Under the pieces are notes generated by a model. It saw nothing but the letters and a program-made list of their open reading frames with translations, did no database searches and was not told the DNA's origin. From Tritrichomonas musculus (Eukaryota > Parabasalia > Tritrichomonadida > Tritrichomonadidae), in assembly GCA_039105265.1 (NCBI GenBank), contig JAPFFF010000017.1:2480001-2544000 (forward strand): a DNA stretch of 64,000 nt, given 5' to 3'. The translations under genes were made by a program, and so were the position numbers. Of the stretch, positions 59,611 through 64,000 are shown piece after piece; position 1 is the first letter of the stretch; each line of letters opens with the position of its first letter.

Positions 59611-61218
59611 ATCAAAATTATAATGATAAATCGAACCAATTAATGTTAATTGACTCTATAATATATTCAGTTAGTTTAATTTCAAAAGAATAATAATCAA
59701 CGAGCTTATTTTTACTTTTTTATTTTTTTTATTTTTCAATATTTTTAAAATATTCTTTTGTATTTAATTTTGTGATTTTAAAACAAAATGGTGGCCAATA
59801 GAAGATTTATTATCTTGCTTTACATAAATATTTTCGATTCCATCATCAAAAAGTTGCAACTTCAATTTAGTATATTCGTTTATTCTCAAAAATTGGCGGC
59901 GGATTTTTTTTGAATTACAACACAACTTTTTCAAAAACATTCAAAGTTTGAGTTTAACTTCAATACAATTAATTCAAATGGCTTATGTAAATAAAATTAA
60001 TTCGAAAAATATAAATAACCACATGTAATAAATAAATGATTTATTTTTATCGTTAATTGATTAATTCCTCTTTTTAAAAAATAATAACATTCAAAAAGTG
60101 AAATATTTTTGAGAGATCGTGCTGAATATGATTGAATTATTTTATTCAAAAAGAGGTTTTATATAAAATTGCGGTTACACTTAATTTTGAAAATTAAATT
60201 CAATTTTTTCTGATAAAAGTAACGATTCCAATATAACGATCAATAAATAAAATCATTAAAATCGATATGCGTCATTGTATTATACATCATCAAACATAAT
60301 TAGTTTAGTGATTTATTTTGAGTACTAAAATAACTATTTAGATTATTTTTGGCATATAATATATTCTTTTTAAACTTATGTTTTTGGTTTGAAATATGGT
60401 AATAATATTGAAATCCCGAATTTTTAAATGTTATTGGGTGTCATACAAGAATTTTTAAGTTTTCTACTTATATTATTTGATATATTTAATCAGATAATCC
60501 AGTCCATTAAAATAGGAAAAGAAAAAAGATCTTTCTGATTATTATTAAATTTTAATATTCTTCAATTAGTTATAATTACAGAAATTTTAGAAAAGTCACA
60601 ATTCATATTATATTAAGAATACAAATACAATTATATTTATTATCATGCATAATAATTTATATAATACATAACTTTTGGTATGAAAGTTTTTGAATATAGA
60701 TAACTAATCAATAATTTGGAATAACTTACAAAAATTCATAATTAAATATTAATAATTGGTTTATAATTTTAGTAAATATTATATTTATTAAATTAAAATC
60801 ATATAGATGATTTAAATGTTGAGATAAATAAAAAATAAAGATCAAAACATTGAATAGTTTACACATTATATTTTCTGAGTTTAAAAACACTAATTCAAAA
60901 GAGAGGTATAGAAACAAAAATTTTGCCAAAGAATTATTATGTTTATATATTTATATTAATCTGTATTACATATTTAAATTATATTTATGATTTAATTAAT
61001 ATTATAATTATGAAATTTAAAGATATATATATTTTTTTAAAGTTGGTTTAATTGAAATTTGTTAAGTTTATTTTTAGATTTATGAATTTTAATTCAATTT
61101 TATTTTGAAACATAAATATTAACGGTTTTTTCTTATTCACTTTTTCAATAAAAACTAAATTAAAATAAGGAATTAAAGAAAAAAAAAATTGTGTGATCCG
61201 ATGGCTAAAAAAAAGATT
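59611..61218. other. AT-rich intergenic DNA
   Basis: About 1.6 kb with no supported gene and no terminal repeats found. Confidence 0.6.
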
Positions 61219-61721
61219 CATTCAAAAAAGCCCCCACTTTTTCTGGGAATATGTCCAAATAAGTAAAAATAAAACGGTTTGACTCAAGAAGATAAAAATT
61301 TTTTGAAGTAAAAAAGAGCTATTTCATTTCCAGAACACAACAAGGAACCAAAACTCGAGCGAAGGGCTGACACCCGGAGGGCTTCCCCCCTTGGGGGGCT
61401 AGGGGGGGCCTGGCCCGAAAGGGAGCGACCAATATTTTTGCGGAGCTGAGGCTCCGCAAAAATATTGGACGAATGGGGGCGTAGCCCCCATTATGCGTTG
61501 ATTCTACAAACCGCAGCGTAGCGAGGATTCTTAATTTTAACAATTTTCTTAATTATCATTCGATATTTCTAAAATTTTTACACATATACTCAGTTTTCTT
61601 ATTTTTAGCTTTTATTTATCTTTTTTATTATAAATATTTTCTTATTAATTTTTTTTAATGTCTTTCCCTCCTTTTTTTAGGAAATATCTACTCTCTCAAA
61701 AAGTGGGGGCTTTTTTGAATG
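61219..61721. repeat. ~500-bp inverted-repeat element with GC-rich core
   Basis: Perfect 24-bp arms (CATTCAAAAAAGCCCCCACT then TTTT) lie at 61219-61242 and 61698-61721. The interior has a GC-rich block (61350-61530) with poly-C/poly-G runs, a perfect 18-bp-arm hairpin CCAATATTTTTGCGGAGC around a TGAG loop near 61429-61468, and a second hairpin TGGGGGCGTAGCCCCCA near 61474-61490. No target duplication is evident and no ORF is credible. It could be a small mobile element or a structured RNA gene. Confidence 0.65.
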
Positions 61722-62126
61722 CAATAGACCCTATTAAGGTGTACATTCAATTTTTATGTATTCAAAAAATGACAACAAAAATACAAATTTTGCAAAAATT
61801 TTACTATGAATGTTTATTTTTATTTGTAAAATATACATTAAAAGTAATAACATTTTTAAAAAATATATTTAGAATATCTCACATCTTTTTGAATCCATAG
61901 ATGATTCCATGAATTTTGATTCAAAAAATCTGGCTAGTTTGAGTTAAAACTTGAAATATTGATAATATTTTGCAATTTTAAGAAGAATTATTTTATAAAA
62001 TCCAAAATTCCGACGATGGGAATTTTATTCTAGATAGATCTTATCTTTGAATACTTTACTTATTTTTTCACATCAGAAATGTTATTTTACTCATAATTTT
62101 TCAATTGTTTATATTTTACACACTCT
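61722..62126. other. AT-rich intergenic DNA
   Basis: Nothing recognisable was seen in this 405-bp stretch. Confidence 0.5.
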
Positions 62127-62245
62127 CAATTATTTCATAAAAAAGAACTCGATATTCTGAGATATACAATTATTTCATAAAACTTAACACAATTTTCTGA
62201 TCATTCAAATATTTCATAAAAAAACTAATTCAATTTTTTATAGGC
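62127..62245. repeat. three ~40-bp tandem repeats
   Basis: Units start CAATTATTTCATAAAA (twice) and CAAATATTTCATAAAA, spaced 40 and 39 bp. They end about 20 bases upstream of the next ORF's start codon, where subterminal repeats of a transposon or a promoter could lie. Confidence 0.65.
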
Positions 62246-62264
62246 GTTTTTCTTAATCTAAATC

Positions 62265-64000
62265 ATGAATCAACTTTCATATAATCATATTTGGGAACTA
62301 AACCAACAGCAATCTATTCAAATTACACAATTACTTGAAAAAATCACTACGTTGGAAAATAATTATCTCAAAATGGAAGATAAATATCAAAAAGTTCTTC
62401 AAAATTTGAAAATAGAAAACAAAAAATTATTAGAAGAAATTGAACAAATTAAAGAGTACAACAACAAGCTAAAAGAGGATGTTTCTAAAAAAAATTCCTA
62501 TTATTTTAAATATATTAGACTAATTCAAGAAATTAATAAATTAAAAGCTAAAATAGATGACTTAAATAAAAAAAATCAAGAAGCTATTAATGAATTTACA
62601 ATTGAATCAGAATCAAATAAAAAAAGTGAAATATGGTATGATACAACTGAATATTTGTTATTTAGAAAAAATAACAATGATTCTTTTGATTTATTCATAC
62701 AAGAATTAATAGAAAATGCAAAAGTTTCAGTTTATGGAAGAAGATATTCAGATTTTTATAAGACCATTTGTCTTGGATTGTACTTTACTAATACAAGTTC
62801 ATATAAAGCACTACAAAAGATTATACCTGTACCTTCTATCACAACTTTATATTATTTTTCACGTCAATATTTAGGAGATTATAAAATATCACTTACTTCA
62901 ATTGAAAAAACGGATTTTATTTTTAATGAATTTAAAAATACTTTTTTTCAGAATTTTGAATCATTAATCAACTGTTCATTAGCAATTGACCAAACAATTG
63001 GAATAAGAAATCCAATGTTTTTCAATAATCATAAAAAAAATAATTATTTATGCTTATATTACCTTCAACCAATAAATAATTTTTATCCAAATGTTCCAAT
63101 TTATATTGAATTTGACTTAAACGGTCGGATGAGTAAAAAAACATTAGAAAATTCAAAAAAAATTAGAGAAATTGCTAAAAATAACGGTTTTGTAATTAAA
63201 TATATATGTACTGATGCAGACACTCCCACTAATCCATGGCACACATCTATTATAAATAAAAAATATAACCCAGAAATTCAGAGTATGTATGATTCAATTA
63301 AAAATATGCCAGAATTATCATTTTCTACAGATTTTTTTCACGCTTTAAAAAGCCAAAAAAAACGTTTTTTTAGATGCAAATTATATTTAAATAAAAAATC
63401 ACAGAGTGTTGATAAACATGTTGTAAGATTATATTTAGGATTAACTGTAGGAAAAAGTAAAGCATTTACTGATGAAAGTATACAAAGTGGATTTAAAGAT
63501 AAATATGCATTAGAATTTTTTTCACCAAAAGTTCTCATTGAATCACTTAAACAAAAAGAAACTATATCTTTTGCTTATTATTTGTTACCATTCACATTTT
63601 GGTATTTAGCAGATAAAGTTCTTTTTATTGGACGACAAGACCGATTGAATCTTTTGAATATTGCCTTCTCAATTTTTCAATTTGAACTTCACAATTTCCC
63701 AAATTCAGATCCAAATGATCGTTTTTCTTCAAAAAAAACAAAAAATACATTAAAATTATCTTTTTATAGAAAAATTGATCTTATAAGATACTTGAACTCT
63801 ATAGTTTGCTTAGGAGATTCCATAAAAAATAGTTCCGAAAATGTTGGTACTGAAAGAATATCTACTAAATGCGAAGAAAATTTTTTTGGGAATGTAAGAT
63901 CTGATCTTAATGATTCACTTGATGCCGATTTATTTTTGAGCATAGTTGCTAGGAAAATAATTAAAAAGAAAATTTTTTTTCAAAATAACATAGTGAAAAT
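62265..64000 (+). CDS. long ORF open at the window edge, possible transposase
   Basis: Starting at ATG 62265, the frame is open for 578 codons to the last base, so the 3' end is missing. Residues 1-120 are a coiled coil (ITQLLEKITTLENNYLKMED and on). The central part has CSLAIDQTIGIRNP (acidic residue), YICTDADTPTNPWHTSI (acidic residues) and, near the end, STKCEENFFGNVRSDLND. A coiled coil followed by scattered D, D and an ENFFGxxR motif resembles P-element-type transposases, whose C-terminal Glu sits in such a motif. This is a resemblance only, and no THAP finger is present. The frame is real; the function is uncertain. Confidence 0.65.
   Translation, partial: MNQLSYNHIWELNQQQSIQITQLLEKITTLENNYLKMEDKYQKVLQNLKIENKKLLEEIEQIKEYNNKLKEDVSKKNSYYFKYIRLIQEINKLKAKIDDLNKKNQEAINEFTIESESNKKSEIWYDTTEYLLFRKNNNDSFDLFIQELIENAKVSVYGRRYSDFYKTICLGLYFTNTSSYKALQKIIPVPSITTLYYFSRQYLGDYKISLTSIEKTDFIFNEFKNTFFQNFESLINCSLAIDQTIGIRNPMFFNNHKKNNYLCLYYLQPINNFYPNVPIYIEFDLNGRMSKKTLENSKKIREIAKNNGFVIKYICTDADTPTNPWHTSIINKKYNPEIQSMYDSIKNMPELSFSTDFFHALKSQKKRFFRCKLYLNKKSQSVDKHVVRLYLGLTVGKSKAFTDESIQSGFKDKYALEFFSPKVLIESLKQKETISFAYYLLPFTFWYLADKVLFIGRQDRLNLLNIAFSIFQFELHNFPNSDPNDRFSSKKTKNTLKLSFYRKIDLIRYLNSIVCLGDSIKNSSENVGTERISTKCEENFFGNVRSDLNDSLDADLFLSIVARKIIKKKIFFQNNIVK

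Noticed and set aside
61319-61543. 74-codon ORF in the GC-rich patch
   Set aside because: Arg/Pro-rich translation of hairpins and poly-G/C runs.
1-64000. CRISPR arrays, bacterial operons or ribosome-binding sites
   Set aside because: The minisatellite lacks spacers, and genes show eukaryotic spacing with no Shine-Dalgarno pattern. Nothing bacterial was seen.
1-64000. Entamoeba as the host
   Set aside because: Also AT-rich with Polintons reported, but its tRNA genes sit in tandem arrays, whereas a lone tRNA-Leu gene is seen here, and Myb/C13/initiator features fit a parabasalid better. Not excluded with certainty.

Overview
The window is very AT-rich eukaryotic DNA with short intronless genes, long gene-poor gaps and many mobile elements. 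A parabasalid (trichomonad, Tritrichomonas-like) fits best. The supporting points are a C13 (legumain-family) cysteine peptidase, a three-repeat Myb remnant, TCA-type initiator motifs close to start codons, an isolated tRNA gene, DDE_1 transposases and a Maverick/Polinton. This assignment is inference; no rRNA or species marker is present.

Layout. 60-2709: a TA-flanked Tc1/mariner-superfamily (pogo/Fot-like) transposon. 3102-3575: a small hAT-like element with an 8-bp target duplication. 5450-15752: host genes for a TBC-TLDc protein, a proline-rich repeat protein, a coiled-coil protein, a small membrane protein and an unrecognised 485-residue protein, with several fold-back repeats between them. 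15919-15998: tRNA-Leu(AAG). 16009-20984: gene-free, with two further terminal-inverted-repeat elements. 20985-22957: a 23-bp minisatellite with a 276-bp higher-order period. 24645-34465: three related, broken copies of an SF2 helicase-bearing repeat (resembling herpesvirus origin-binding-protein helicases), a Myb pseudogene fused to the first copy, the C13 peptidase gene, a 290-bp palindrome at its promoter, and more hAT-like and fold-back elements. 34466-55019: a 20.55-kb Polinton inserted into the third helicase copy. 55178-64000: a repeat-rich tract, a tRNA-like sequence, small ORFs, a tail-anchored protein, clathrin light chain, a GC-rich inverted-repeat element, and a long ORF that runs off the right edge and may be a transposase.

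The Polinton has 453-bp terminal inverted repeats, a 6-bp target duplication, a packaging ATPase, a protein-primed-type DNA polymerase B with an embedded HNH domain, a KilA-N protein, a fibre-like protein, a major capsid candidate and an integrase. It is largely whole with roughly two breaks, and near-identical ends point to a recent insertion. I found no recognisable capsid-maturation protease in it.

Host genes visible here serve vesicle traffic (TBC-TLDc, clathrin light chain) and lysosomal or secreted proteolysis (C13 peptidase). The rest of the window is mostly a record of repeated transposition, including one element nested inside another.
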